From NCBI GenBank assembly GCA_964451925.1, contig CAYVKA010000006.1:1-64000 (forward strand): a stretch of DNA of 64,000 nucleotides. Reading direction: 5' to 3'. The DNA comes from Nevskia sp964451925. Lineage in GTDB: Bacteria; Pseudomonadota; Gammaproteobacteria; Nevskiales; Nevskiaceae. Position 1 is the first letter of the stretch; every line of letters begins with the position of its first letter. The notes beneath the pieces are model-generated. The model was not told where the DNA came from. It saw only the letters and a list, made by a program, of their open reading frames with translations, and ran no database searches. Positions 1 to 7,711 of this stretch are shown here, in pieces. The position numbers were made by a program, and so were the translations under genes.

Positions 1-5
1 AAAGG

Positions 6-104
6 GTTGCCCCCCATTTTGCGCCATGCTGCGTTGCTCGCTCCTCATGTACTTCGAGTACACGTCGTCGCTCGCGCCTTGCCTGGCGCAAAATGGGGGG
101 CAAC
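6..104. repeat. Large imperfect palindromic intergenic element
   Basis: A perfect 21-bp inverted repeat (6-26 against 84-104, beginning GTTGCCCCCC) encloses 57 bp. At its centre is a second hairpin, TGTACT (48-53) / AGTACA (57-62), with a TCG loop. The two halves also share degenerate copies of a GCGTTGCTCGCT / CGTCGTCGCTCGC motif. It lies just downstream of the YkgJ gene stop. The structure suggests a dispersed REP-like element or a bidirectional stem-loop, but copy number cannot be judged from one window. Confidence 0.7.
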
Positions 105-133
105 GGCAGGGCAGGGACTTGTTCAGAGGTTCC

Positions 134-469
134 CTAGGTTGGGGAACGGCCGGCCACGACGATCGGGATCGTTGGCGTGTTCTTGCCGTACCAGGCGGCG
201 CGCTCCTGCCGGCAGTCATGGCCGCCCATGTCGAAGCCGCGGCAGATGACCGGACGGATTTCGTAGATGGTGCAGCGCAGGGTGTTGCGGTCCAGTGCCG
301 CGCACCAGCCGTCGGCGCCCTTGGCCACCACCTCCAGACCGTGGCGGTCGTGCGCCACGTAGCGCGACGGGATCGCATCCTCCGGCATCAGCAGCACCGG
401 CAGGCGGCAGCACACCGCCTCGCAGCTGCTGCACTGCACCGCGGCGTCGATCGGATCGTCTTCAGTCAT
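134..469 (-). CDS. YkgJ family cysteine cluster protein
   Basis: This 111-residue protein has the Cys-rich signature CSSCEAVCC near residues 13-21, followed by isolated cysteines at C57, C66, C76 and in GGHDC. This is the pattern of the YkgJ/UPF0153 family, thought to bind zinc or an Fe-S cluster. The molecular role of the family is not established. The motif RPVICRGFDMGG is typical of it. The gene is followed by the palindromic element and preceded, about 45 bp upstream, by the DUF4124 gene on the same strand, so the two may be co-transcribed. Confidence 0.8.
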   Translation of the reverse strand: MTEDDPIDAAVQCSSCEAVCCRLPVLLMPEDAIPSRYVAHDRHGLEVVAKGADGWCAALDRNTLRCTIYEIRPVICRGFDMGGHDCRQERAAWYGKNTPTIPIVVAGRSPT

Positions 470-514
470 CGGCCGGCATCGCCGCCATCACGCCGCTCCG
501 CGGGTACCCGGATT

Positions 515-979
515 TCAGCGCTGGATCACCACGGCCGGCTGCACCGGCACCTTGTTGCCGTGCTCGTCGCAGCTAAAGGTGGCCAGGTGGTGGCCGGTCA
601 GCTGGTTGTCCAACTGCGCCTGGCAGATGTGGCGGCGATAGTCGTCCTGGTCCGCCTGCGCCGGCGCCGGCGCCGCCTGGCGCCGCCGCTCCTCGGCTTC
701 CAGGCGGCTGCGTTCGGCCTGCTGCTGCGCGTGGTCCTGGTCCATCATGTTCAGGTAGTTCTGGTAGTGGGCCGCGGCGTCGCCGCTGCCGGCCGGCGCC
801 ACGTAGCCGCTCTGGATGGCGCCGGCATCCTTGGCCCCGGCGTCGCAGGGGTGATCCTGGTAAACCAGGCTGCCCTGGCTGTTCTTGCACTTGTAGACGT
901 TCTGCGCCAAGGCTGGCTGGGTCAGTCCGCAGGCCAGCAGCGCGAGTGTCAGACGGGTGGTTCTGAAGGCGTGTTTCAT
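515..979 (-). CDS. DUF4124 domain-containing secreted protein
   Basis: The 154-residue product starts with a clear Sec signal peptide (MKHAFRTTRLTLALLACG, cleavage after ALA near residue 25). The following segment NVYKCKNSQGSLVYQDHPC is the DUF4124 core (residues 27-45), with two cysteines that probably pair in the periplasm. Residues 80-110 are a charged Gln/Arg/Glu-rich helix, and residues 118-141 carry a second pair of cysteines. The start is fixed by AGGAGAG 4 bp upstream of ATG. DUF4124 proteins are common in gamma- and betaproteobacterial envelopes and have no assigned biochemical activity. Confidence 0.8.
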   Translation of the reverse strand: MKHAFRTTRLTLALLACGLTQPALAQNVYKCKNSQGSLVYQDHPCDAGAKDAGAIQSGYVAPAGSGDAAAHYQNYLNMMDQDHAQQQAERSRLEAEERRRQAAPAPAQADQDDYRRHICQAQLDNQLTGHHLATFSCDEHGNKVPVQPAVVIQR

Positions 980-1038
980 GAGGCTCTCCTCGCCGTGGAA
1001 CGGCTGGTGGAACGGCTGGTTCCGTGTTTGTCGTTTGA

Positions 1039-1842
1039 TTATGGCCGGTGCAGGCGGCCGGTGACTTCGGTGCGGATCTGGCGCAGCTTGTCCTTGACCA
1101 CTGCGGCGTTGTTCGGGCCCATGCGCATCAGCATCTTCTGGCCGGCCGACCGCGACTCCAGCTCCGGGTCGGCGTAGACGAACAGCACATTGGGCTGATC
1201 CAGCCGCACCGGCGCCGATGGCGTCGGCGCGGCCAGCAGGTTGTCGATCACCTGCACCAGGCGGTCGTTGAAGTAGCCGTCCGGGTAGCCCAGGTCCACG
1301 TAAGCCTGCTGGAACAAGGGATACAGGTGCACGTAAACCGCGACCAGCCGCTGCGTGTCCAGCGCCTGCGCCACGCGCACGTAGGCGCTGTAGCGGGCGT
1401 AGTTGTCCGGGCTGATGCTGCGGCTGCCCTCGGTACCGGCGGCGATAAAGTGGCCGGGTGCCGGCTTGACCGCCAGCAGGCGGCCGGAAACCCTGTCGCG
1501 CGGCAGGTTGTCGATGGTGGCGACGATGCGGCGGATGATGCCCTTGAGCTGGAACAGGTCGACCAGCGTCTGCTGGCCCAGCACGCCGCCGAGCGCGGCC
1601 TGGGCGTCGGCGTCGCTGTCGTCCAGCGCCGGCAGGGGTTTGGGCGGCGGCGCGGCCGGCGCGGGCTGCTCCTCGATCGGATAGTGGCTGGGCGGCGGCG
1701 CGGGCGGCGCAGCCGGCGGCGGGGCGGGAGCGGCCGCGATGGGCGCGATCTCCGGCTGTTGCTGCGCATGCAGGTACCAGGCGACGCCGGCGATGCCGCC
1801 GACGATGAGCACTATCAGCAAGGGCCAGATCGAGTTTTTCAT
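1039..1842 (-). CDS. DUF3014 domain membrane-anchored protein
   Basis: A 267-residue protein with one N-terminal transmembrane helix (about residues 6-24), a Pro/Ala-rich linker (residues 30-75, probably spanning the periplasm) and a C-terminal globular domain. The C-terminal part (LKGIIRRIVATIDNLPRD onwards, ending in an Arg-rich stretch) matches the DUF3014 family. Function is unknown. It is about 60 bp upstream of the DUF4124 gene on the same strand and could share its transcript. Confidence 0.75.
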   Translation of the reverse strand: MKNSIWPLLIVLIVGGIAGVAWYLHAQQQPEIAPIAAAPAPPPAAPPAPPPSHYPIEEQPAPAAPPPKPLPALDDSDADAQAALGGVLGQQTLVDLFQLKGIIRRIVATIDNLPRDRVSGRLLAVKPAPGHFIAAGTEGSRSISPDNYARYSAYVRVAQALDTQRLVAVYVHLYPLFQQAYVDLGYPDGYFNDRLVQVIDNLLAAPTPSAPVRLDQPNVLFVYADPELESRSAGQKMLMRMGPNNAAVVKDKLRQIRTEVTGRLHRP

Positions 1843-1983
1843 CCGCTGGGCGCCTCGTCCGCCCCACCGCTCAAGTCGTGAAGTGCCGATCCGCGAATCA
1901 GTCGCGCGCCGCGTGTGCCGCCTTCGCGCCGTTGGACCGCCGCGGCGGCCGCAAGTGCGGCGCCGCCGCCGAATTTCCGCGAC

Positions 1984-2481
1984 TCAATCGCCATTCTTCT
2001 TCGGATATTCGTAGCGCAGCAGCGTGCCGCTGGCGTGGCGCAGGTCGGCCCAGCGCTGGATGTCGAAGCCCAGCGTGGCGACGGCGCAGGTCGGCATGTC
2101 GCCGAACGGGTTGGATGCCAGCAGCTGCGCCAGCTCGCTGAACCCCGGGTTGTGGCCGAACAGCAGCACGTGGGTGTCGGCATCGTCGCATTCACGCAGC
2201 AGGCCGAGCAGGGTGCCGCGGCTGGCTTCATAAATGCGCGGGTCGATGCGGATCGAGGTGATGGGCACGGCCAGGGCTTCGGCGAAGGCATGGGCGGTGG
2301 TGATGGCGCGCAGCGCCGGGCTGGAGATCAGGCGCAGCGGCCGTTCCAGTTCGTGCGCCAGGCGCGCCGCCATGGCCGGCGCGTCGCGGCGGCCGCGGGC
2401 GTTGAGCGGGCGCTCGAAGTCGCTCAGCTCGGCGTAGTCCCATGAGGATTTGGCATGGCGGATCAGGGTTAGGCGGCGCAT
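1984..2481 (-). CDS. SixA-like histidine phosphatase
   Basis: The 165-residue product opens MRRLTLIRHAKSSW, the RHG phosphohistidine-phosphatase signature of the SixA branch, and keeps the second catalytic histidine in LLFGHNPGFSELA. Members remove phosphate from phosphohistidine proteins (SixA acts on HPt domains) or small substrates. I chose ATG 2481 because the family begins directly with the R-x-LTLIRHA strand; the longer frame back to 2535 adds only a low-complexity tail. A hybrid kinase with an HPt domain is encoded nearby (9.2-12.1 kb), but a functional link is speculation. Confidence 0.85.
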   Translation of the reverse strand: MRRLTLIRHAKSSWDYAELSDFERPLNARGRRDAPAMAARLAHELERPLRLISSPALRAITTAHAFAEALAVPITSIRIDPRIYEASRGTLLGLLRECDDADTHVLLFGHNPGFSELAQLLASNPFGDMPTCAVATLGFDIQRWADLRHASGTLLRYEYPKKNGD

Positions 2482-2661
2482 GGTTTGCGGGGGAATTTCC
2501 TTGGTGGCGGTGAAGCGGCCGGATGCCCGCTGCACTGGGCCACGGGCCGGCGCGGGCCCGGCGGCACCTGGCGCAGCGGCCGGCGCGTCAATTCTGCGGC
2601 AAGCCAGGCGCGGTTAATAGGGTGCCGGGCCTTCCCCGGGGGCAGGATCTGCCGGCGGGTC

Positions 2662-3393
2662 TCAGGGAATATGGAAATCGTGCACCGGCCGCGTCATGCG
2701 GATGGCGCTCTTGAGGTAGACGTCGAAGCGCAGCTGGGTCGAGCGCAGCGACATCGAGGGCTCGAAATCGCCCAGCCAGGGCGCCCGCAGCGGCCGTTTC
2801 ACCACCACGCGCTGGCGTGCGCAGGCCAGGGCCGGCTCCAGCAGCTGGTCGGCGTCTTCGTCGCCGCCGGTGAGGTCGCGCAGAATCTGCATTTCCTTGC
2901 CGGGCAGGGCAACCTTGCCGTCGTCGGGGTACATCGGGTCGAGGTAGACCACGTCCCAGTGCCGGCCGCTGCCGAACACGGCGCGGGCTTCCGAGGCGAT
3001 GATCTCGATGCGCTGGCCGATGGTTTGCGCCTCGGCGTCGGCCAGCACGCGCTGGTGCGCGTTGCGCAACAGTTCGACGATGCTGGGATTGCGCTCCACC
3101 AGCGTGACGCTGGCGCCGAGCGCGGCCAGGGTGTAGCCGTCGCGGCCGAGGCCGGCGTTGGCATCGAGCAGGCTCAGCACCGGATCCTTGTGCATGCCCA
3201 CGGCGCGGGCCAGCGGCTGGCGCCGGCCGCCGGCGATGCGCCGCTTCAGCTCGGCGCCGTTCCAGTCGGCGGCGATGGCGCCGTAGTTGCGGCGATGCAG
3301 CGCGCGCAGTTCCAGCCGGTCGCCGCACTGCTCCAGCTCGAATTGGGCGTCCGTGGCAGGGCCGCTCAGACGGCGCTGCTCAAAAAAAGACAC
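2662..3393 (-). CDS. rsmJ: 16S rRNA (guanine-1516-N2)-methyltransferase RsmJ
   Basis: RsmJ methylates G1516 of 16S rRNA using S-adenosylmethionine. The 243-residue frame carries the family signatures GGRRQPLARAVG, the SAM motif DANAGLGRDGYTLAALG (about residues 77-93), the acidic strand end VERNP, and the catalytic-region motif VVYLDPMYPDDGKVAL, with VVVKRP near the C terminus. The only obvious start is GTG at 3393, which lies inside the terminator hairpin of the upstream gene, so the first codons are uncertain. The E. coli protein carries extra N-terminal residues compared with this one. Confidence 0.9.
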   Translation of the reverse strand: MSFFEQRRLSGPATDAQFELEQCGDRLELRALHRRNYGAIAADWNGAELKRRIAGGRRQPLARAVGMHKDPVLSLLDANAGLGRDGYTLAALGASVTLVERNPSIVELLRNAHQRVLADAEAQTIGQRIEIIASEARAVFGSGRHWDVVYLDPMYPDDGKVALPGKEMQILRDLTGGDEDADQLLEPALACARQRVVVKRPLRAPWLGDFEPSMSLRSTQLRFDVYLKSAIRMTRPVHDFHIP

Positions 3394-3415
3394 CCCGGGC
3401 CCTGCGGCCCGGGGT
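3382..3415 (-). terminator. Rho-independent terminator of the SCP2 gene
   Basis: A 10-bp perfect GC-rich stem (3392-3401 with 3406-3415, loop CTGC) is followed on the minus strand by TGTCTTTTTTT (3391 down to 3382). It ends the minus-strand operon that finishes with the SCP2 gene (stop at 3444). Its U-tract overlaps the first codons of rsmJ. Confidence 0.85.
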
Positions 3416-3443
3416 TTCCGATGTGATGCTGCCTGGGCGCTGC

Positions 3444-3761
3444 TTAGGCAAGCTTCGCCGGGTCGAACAGACCGCCGATGCGCTGCGCCAGCATCAGATC
3501 GCCGTCGAGCTGCAGCTTGCCGGTCATAAACGCGGTCATGCCGTTGAGCTCGCCCTTCATCAGCGCGACGAGGTCGTCGTCTTCCATGGTCAGGGTCACG
3601 TCCGGGCTGCCGGCGGTGCCTTCGGCGACGCTGGCGGCGCCACCCTTGATGGTGACGTAGTGCGGCTGGGAGGTGTTGAACTGGATCACCGCGTCCGTGC
3701 CGGCGGCGGCATCGGCATTGAGGGCGGCGGGCAGCTTCTGCAGCAGGTCGGCAACGCTCAT
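3444..3761 (-). CDS. SCP2 sterol-binding domain protein
   Basis: A 105-residue stand-alone SCP2 domain. Sequence features are the IQFNTSQPHYVTIKGGAA strand region, the DVTLTMEDDDLVALMKGE motif and the GKLQLDGDLMLAQRI signature near the C terminus. SCP2 domains have a hydrophobic tunnel that binds lipids, fatty acyl-CoAs or sterols. ATG 3761 matches the normal domain boundary. It is the last gene before a strong terminator and follows the unknown 3853-4164 gene after about 90 bp. A lipid or steroid carrier role would fit the catabolic genes elsewhere in the window, but single SCP2 proteins also occur in non-degraders. Confidence 0.85.
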   Translation of the reverse strand: MSVADLLQKLPAALNADAAAGTDAVIQFNTSQPHYVTIKGGAASVAEGTAGSPDVTLTMEDDDLVALMKGELNGMTAFMTGKLQLDGDLMLAQRIGGLFDPAKLA

Positions 3762-3852
3762 GATTTGTCTCGTCTCACTCCAAATTGGGACAGGCATCGT
3801 ACCCCCCATGCCGCGCAGTGGCAATGATTGCAGCGCCACGGGGAAATGGCGC

Positions 3853-4164
3853 TTACCCCGTTGCCGAAAGGCTTTGCCGTACCAGGTCGGCGGCGGCCGG
3901 AGCCAGCAGCACCGGGTTGACGGAGCTGCGGTAGAGCCGGCCGGCGGCGTGCAGCTGCGCCGCCAGCGCCGCGTGACGCCGATGATCGAGCACGACGAAG
4001 TCGCGGCCTTCCTTGAGGCGCGGCAGCAGGCGCTTGAAGGCGCGGAAGGCGCTGCCCTTGTCCAGCCCCAGTCCGGCGTCCAGCTCACGCAGGCTGAGCC
4101 AGCCGCAGTAATCGCCGCTACCGATCCCGCCGTCGCCACCGTCGCGGTGTTCAGGCTGGGTCAT
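3853..4164 (-). CDS. Conserved-looking small protein of unknown function
   Basis: A 103-residue protein whose ATG (4164) overlaps the end of the upstream thioesterase gene by 14 bp, which supports translation in this frame. It contains a helical, basic core (GLGLDKGSAFRAFKRLLPRL, residues 31-50) followed by KEGRDFVVLDHRRHA. The pattern of small residues and alternating Arg/Lys could be a helix-turn-helix-like or nucleic-acid-binding fold, but I do not recognise a family. No signal peptide or membrane segment is present. Confidence 0.65.
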   Translation of the reverse strand: MTQPEHRDGGDGGIGSGDYCGWLSLRELDAGLGLDKGSAFRAFKRLLPRLKEGRDFVVLDHRRHAALAAQLHAAGRLYRSSVNPVLLAPAAADLVRQSLSATG

Positions 4165-4597
4165 CGGCGGCCAGCAGGAAGTGGGCACGGGCCAGAGCCA
4201 CCGGTTTGGCGGCATCGGCCTGCCAGCAGCGGATCTGCACCTGGGCCACGCGCCGGCCAAGGCGCTCCACCGCGCAGCTGGCATAGGCGTCTTCGGCATG
4301 CGCCGAGCGCAGGTAGTCGATGGAGAAATCGATGCTCTTCGGCACGCGCCGCTCGTCCAGCATCAGCAGCAGGTGCATCAGCGCGGCGCTCTCCATGAAG
4401 CTGGCGACCACGCCACCGTGGATGGCGGGCAGCGCCGAGTTGCCGATCAGCGCCGGCTTGAACGGCAGATGCAGCACCGGGGCGGCATCGCCCAGTTCCA
4501 TGCGCAGGCCGAGGTAGGCGGCATAGGGCACCAGGGCGAGCAGGGCGCTGCAGTCGCGCTGTTCGCGCGCCAGCCGGCGGGCTTCCTCCATGTTCAT
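4151..4597 (-). CDS. PaaI-like hotdog-fold thioesterase
   Basis: A 148-residue hotdog protein. The loop IHGGVVASFMESAALMHLL (residues 59-77) is the substrate/CoA-site signature of PaaI/YigI-type acyl-CoA thioesterases, followed by the core strand SIDFSIDYLRSAHAEDAYA. Such enzymes hydrolyse phenylacetyl-, hydroxybenzoyl- or medium-chain acyl-CoAs; the substrate here cannot be read from sequence. Its ATG overlaps the stop of the preceding thioesterase gene (ATGA), so the two are translationally coupled and may form heteromeric hotdog tetramers. Confidence 0.82.
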   Translation of the reverse strand: MNMEEARRLAREQRDCSALLALVPYAAYLGLRMELGDAAPVLHLPFKPALIGNSALPAIHGGVVASFMESAALMHLLLMLDERRVPKSIDFSIDYLRSAHAEDAYASCAVERLGRRVAQVQIRCWQADAAKPVALARAHFLLAADDPA

Positions 4598-5067
4598 TGC
4601 AGGCCGCTCCTGGCGCTGCTTTCGCCGGGGCGGGCGGTGCGCATGAAGGTGGCCAGGCTGCTGGCCACCGGGCCGGCCGGGTCGTCCTGCCATACGCTGG
4701 CGCGGAGGAAGGCGATCTGCTCGGTGTTGCGGTAGCACTCGGCGCGGCAGTGCAGGTCCTTGCCCGGCCGCGTCGGGCGCAGGTAGTCGACGCGCAGGTC
4801 GAGCGTGGCAATGCGCGTCGGCCTGCCGATGTGCGCCAGCAGCGCGATGCCGCAGATCGAGTCGATCAGCGTGGTGACCACGCCGGTGTGGATCAGCTGG
4901 TTCTCGACGTCGCCGAGGAACTCGGGGCGGCACGGCAGGCGCGCTTCGGCCGCCTGGCCGTCGAGGCGGGTCATGACGATGCCCAGCTCGCCCACGTGCG
5001 GCACCGAAATGGCGTAGCTGCGCAGCAGGGTGTCGTAGAACTGTTGCCGGGACATGGGCTCAGCCAT
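4594..5067 (-). CDS. PaaI-like hotdog-fold thioesterase (upstream paralogue)
   Basis: A 157-residue hotdog protein with the motif IHTGVVTTLIDSICGIALL (about residues 59-77), which aligns with IHGGVVASFMES of the next gene; here the active-site acid is Asp rather than Glu. The strand ATLDLRVDYLRPTRPGKDL is typical of the family. It overlaps lpxH by 8 bp if started at 5067; Met5 (5055) is an equally possible start. Two adjacent, divergent thioesterases suggest a duplication with changed specificity. Confidence 0.82.
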   Translation of the reverse strand: MAEPMSRQQFYDTLLRSYAISVPHVGELGIVMTRLDGQAAEARLPCRPEFLGDVENQLIHTGVVTTLIDSICGIALLAHIGRPTRIATLDLRVDYLRPTRPGKDLHCRAECYRNTEQIAFLRASVWQDDPAGPVASSLATFMRTARPGESSARSGLQ

Positions 5068-5779
5068 TGGGGTCGAGGGTCTGGCGCCGCCAGGAATCGG
5101 CGTCGCAGACCAGGTATTCGAGGTGCTGCGGCCGCCAGTCGGCCATGACGATGCGTTCGCACCGCGTGCCGTCGATGTCGTAGCGATGCTCGCCCGGGCG
5201 GTGGGTGTGGCCGTGGATGATGCGCCGCACCTGATAGCGGCTGAAGGCCTGGCGCACCGCGTCTTGATTCACGTCCAGGATCATCGCCGGCTTGGTGGCG
5301 CTGCCGCTGCGCGCCTTGCTGGCGACCTTCAGGCGCAGCGCTCGCGGCATCAGCATGAAGATCGCCTGCGCCAGCGGGATACGCGAGAAGCGGCGCCAGC
5401 GCTGGTAGGCGACATCGTCGGTGCAGAAGAGATCGCCGTGCGACAGCAGCGTGGGCGTTCCGGCCAGTTCCAGGCGCAGCGGATCGTGCAGCAGCTCGAC
5501 CCCGGTGAATGCGGCGAAGCGCTTGCCGACCATGAAGTCGCGGTTGCCGTGCATGAAATGCACGCGCACGCCGCTGGCGCTGAGCGTGCGCAGGGCCTCG
5601 AACTCGGTTTCGAACTCGCGCTGGCCGACGTCGTCGCCGATCCAGTATTCGAACAGGTCGCCGAGGATATAAACGGACTTGGCGGCGCGCGCCGGGCCGG
5701 ACAGGAAACGCAGGAAGGCTGCGCGCAGCGGCGAGGGCCGGTTGGGCAGGTGCAGGTCGGAGAGAAGCAGGGTGCTCAT
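5060..5779 (-). CDS. lpxH: UDP-2,3-diacylglucosamine diphosphatase LpxH
   Basis: LpxH cleaves UDP-2,3-diacylglucosamine to lipid X in lipid A synthesis at the inner membrane. The 239-residue protein shows all metallophosphoesterase motifs in order: SDLHL (7-11), GDLFEYWIGDD (about 40-50), GNRDFM (about 78-83), SHGD (about 113) and HGHTHRP near residue 193. Length matches the family. The ATG overlaps the stop of the cyclophilin gene (ATGA). Presence of lpxH shows that the organism makes lipopolysaccharide. Confidence 0.95.
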   Translation of the reverse strand: MSTLLLSDLHLPNRPSPLRAAFLRFLSGPARAAKSVYILGDLFEYWIGDDVGQREFETEFEALRTLSASGVRVHFMHGNRDFMVGKRFAAFTGVELLHDPLRLELAGTPTLLSHGDLFCTDDVAYQRWRRFSRIPLAQAIFMLMPRALRLKVASKARSGSATKPAMILDVNQDAVRQAFSRYQVRRIIHGHTHRPGEHRYDIDGTRCERIVMADWRPQHLEYLVCDADSWRRQTLDPNG

Positions 5780-6417
5780 CTTGGGCAGGCGCGGGTTTTG
5801 GCCTTGCGGATCAGCACCGGCTCGATGGGCGCGTTGGGGAAATCCTCGCTGACGGCGTGGGTGGGCAGGGCGGCGATGCGGTCGACCACCTCCATGCCCT
5901 CCACCACCTGGCCGAACACCGCGTAGCCGTGTTCGCGCCCGGGAATCTCCGGGTGCGGATTGAGCTTCAGGTTGTCGGCGAGGTTGATGTAGAACTCGGC
6001 ATCGGCGGTGTCCGGCTCGACGTCGCGCGCCATGGCCAGCGTGCCGCGCAGGTTGGACAGGCCGTTGCCGGCTTCCAGCCTGATCGTCGGGCGGCGCGGC
6101 CGGTCCTGCAGGGCGGCATCGTAGCCACCGCCCTGGATGACGAAGCCGGGAACAATGCGGTGGAACACGGTGCCGTCGTAGCGCCCGTCGCAGGCGTAGC
6201 GCAGGAAATTGTCGACGCTCAGCGGCGCGTGCGCGCGGTCCAGTTCCAGCGTGATGTCGCCCTGCGTGGTTTCCAGCCGCACGCGTGGGTGCTGCGGATC
6301 CTGCGGCTGCAGCAGGGAGCAGGCCGAGGCCGCCAGGCCCAGGGCGAGCAGTGCGGCGCGGCGCAGGGCGGTGCGGACCTGGGCGGTTCGAGGCAAGGCA
6401 GCTTGGGGCAGGGGCAA
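5776..6417 (-). CDS. Cyclophilin-type peptidyl-prolyl isomerase lipoprotein
   Basis: A 213-residue protein with a basic N terminus, hydrophobic segment and lipobox LAASAC (Cys33), so it should be lipid-anchored after export. The rest is a compact bacterial cyclophilin: FHRIVPGFVIQGGG contains the catalytic Arg and Phe of the family, with LAMARD and FYINLADN further on, and a FGQVVEGMEVVD motif near the C terminus. It catalyses cis-trans isomerisation of prolyl bonds, here presumably in the periplasm for envelope protein folding. It heads the tightly packed set lpxH-thioesterases. Confidence 0.9.
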   Translation of the reverse strand: MPLPQAALPRTAQVRTALRRAALLALGLAASACSLLQPQDPQHPRVRLETTQGDITLELDRAHAPLSVDNFLRYACDGRYDGTVFHRIVPGFVIQGGGYDAALQDRPRRPTIRLEAGNGLSNLRGTLAMARDVEPDTADAEFYINLADNLKLNPHPEIPGREHGYAVFGQVVEGMEVVDRIAALPTHAVSEDFPNAPIEPVLIRKAKTRACPR

Positions 6418-6431
6418 GGATCGGCTCCGGT

Positions 6432-7445
6432 TCAGGCGGCGGCGCTGGCGGTGGGGCGCTCGGTCAGCGCCAGTGCGTCCTCGACCACCGGCCAGGCGGC
6501 GCCGCGGCGGTGCGCGTGCTCCGACAGGTGGCGGCGGAAGGCGCGGCCGCCGGGCTGGCCCTTGTACAGGCCGAGGATGTGGCGCGTGATCTGGCCCAGC
6601 GGCGTGCCTGCGGCCAGCTCCCGCTCAACATAGGGGCGCAGCGCCAGCGCGGCTTCGGCGCGGCTCGGCGGCGTGCGCGTGTCGCCGAACAGGCGCCGGT
6701 CCACCTGCGCCAGCAGGTAGGGGTTCTCGTAGGCTTCGCGGCCGAGCATCACGCCGTCGACATGCTGCAGATGCCGCTCGCAATCCTCCAGGCTGCGGAT
6801 GCCGCCGTTGATGGCGATGGTCAACTGCGGGAACTCCTGCTTCAGCCGGTACACCTGCTCGTAGCGCAGCGGCGGAATCTCGCGGTTCTCCTTGGGTGAC
6901 AGGCCGGACAGCCAGGCCTTGCGCGCGTGCACCACGAACACCGTGCAGCCCGCGGCGGCGACGGTTTCAACAAACGCGCGCAGGAATACATAGTCTTCGC
7001 TGTCGTCGATGCCGATGCGGCACTTCACCGTCACCGGCACGGCGCAGGCTGCACGCATCGCCGCCACCGCGTCCGCCACGCGCCCCGGCTCGGCCATCAG
7101 GCAGGCGCCGAAACGCCCTTCCTGCACCCGGTCCGAGGGGCAGCCGCAGTTCAAGTTGATCTCGTCGTAGCCGTATTGCGCGCCGATGGCGGCGGACCGG
7201 GCCAGCGCCTCCGGTTCGCTGCCGCCGAGTTGCAACGCAACAATGTGCTCGCTGGCATCGAAGCGCAGATGGCGCCCGGCATCGCCGCGCAGGATGGCGC
7301 CGGTATTGACCATCTCGGTATATAGCCGCGTGTGGCGCGACAACAGACGCAGGAAATAGCGGCAGTGACGGTCGGTCCAGTCCATCATCGGGGCCACGCT
7401 GAAGCGCCACGCCCTTGAATCGATTGATGATTTATTCTGATCCAT
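6432..7445 (-). CDS. dusA: tRNA-dihydrouridine(20/20a) synthase DusA
   Basis: DusA reduces U20 and U20a in the tRNA D-loop with FMN and NADPH. The 337-residue product begins near FSVAPMMDWTDRHCRYF, contains LQLGGSEP, the flavin/active-site motif NLNCGCPSDRVQ with the catalytic cysteine region GCPS, and the KCRIGIDD and INGGI segments of the TIM barrel. These match DusA rather than DusB or DusC. ATG 7445 is preferred because the two extra upstream codons use TTG. It ends 14 bp before the cyclophilin ATG. Confidence 0.93.
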   Translation of the reverse strand: MDQNKSSIDSRAWRFSVAPMMDWTDRHCRYFLRLLSRHTRLYTEMVNTGAILRGDAGRHLRFDASEHIVALQLGGSEPEALARSAAIGAQYGYDEINLNCGCPSDRVQEGRFGACLMAEPGRVADAVAAMRAACAVPVTVKCRIGIDDSEDYVFLRAFVETVAAAGCTVFVVHARKAWLSGLSPKENREIPPLRYEQVYRLKQEFPQLTIAINGGIRSLEDCERHLQHVDGVMLGREAYENPYLLAQVDRRLFGDTRTPPSRAEAALALRPYVERELAAGTPLGQITRHILGLYKGQPGGRAFRRHLSEHAHRRGAAWPVVEDALALTERPTASAAA

Positions 7446-7631
7446 GCGCAACGTGGAATTTGGATGTGGCTGTTGATGCGTATTTTAATGTTTTTGTTGC
7501 AGATTCTTGCGCAAACCGTGAAATCCGGCGTCAGCCTCGTGGTTCGTTGCAGCAAGCCCCCACAGCGTCAGGGCGATGACCGCGTTCAGTGTGAACCAGC
7601 TCACAAAAAAAGGTGCGGCGGCCCGGCGCAA

Positions 7632-7645
7632 TTGACATGGATCAA
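7632..7645 (+). promoter_or_regulatory. Candidate FNR/ANR box upstream of the REC-EAL gene
   Basis: TTGAC-ATGG-ATCAA differs from the FNR/ANR consensus TTGAT-N4-ATCAA at one position. Its centre is 73 bp upstream of the REC-EAL ATG. The surrounding 266-bp gap (7446-7711) otherwise shows only AT-rich stretches near 7670-7680 that could be a -10 region. This would link c-di-GMP turnover to oxygen, but a single motif can occur by chance. Confidence 0.5.
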
Positions 7646-7711
7646 CGCCCTGCATCCCGTGCCGATCAATGATTATGAATATCTGCACTGGGTGGGCGGC
7701 GCAAACAGACC

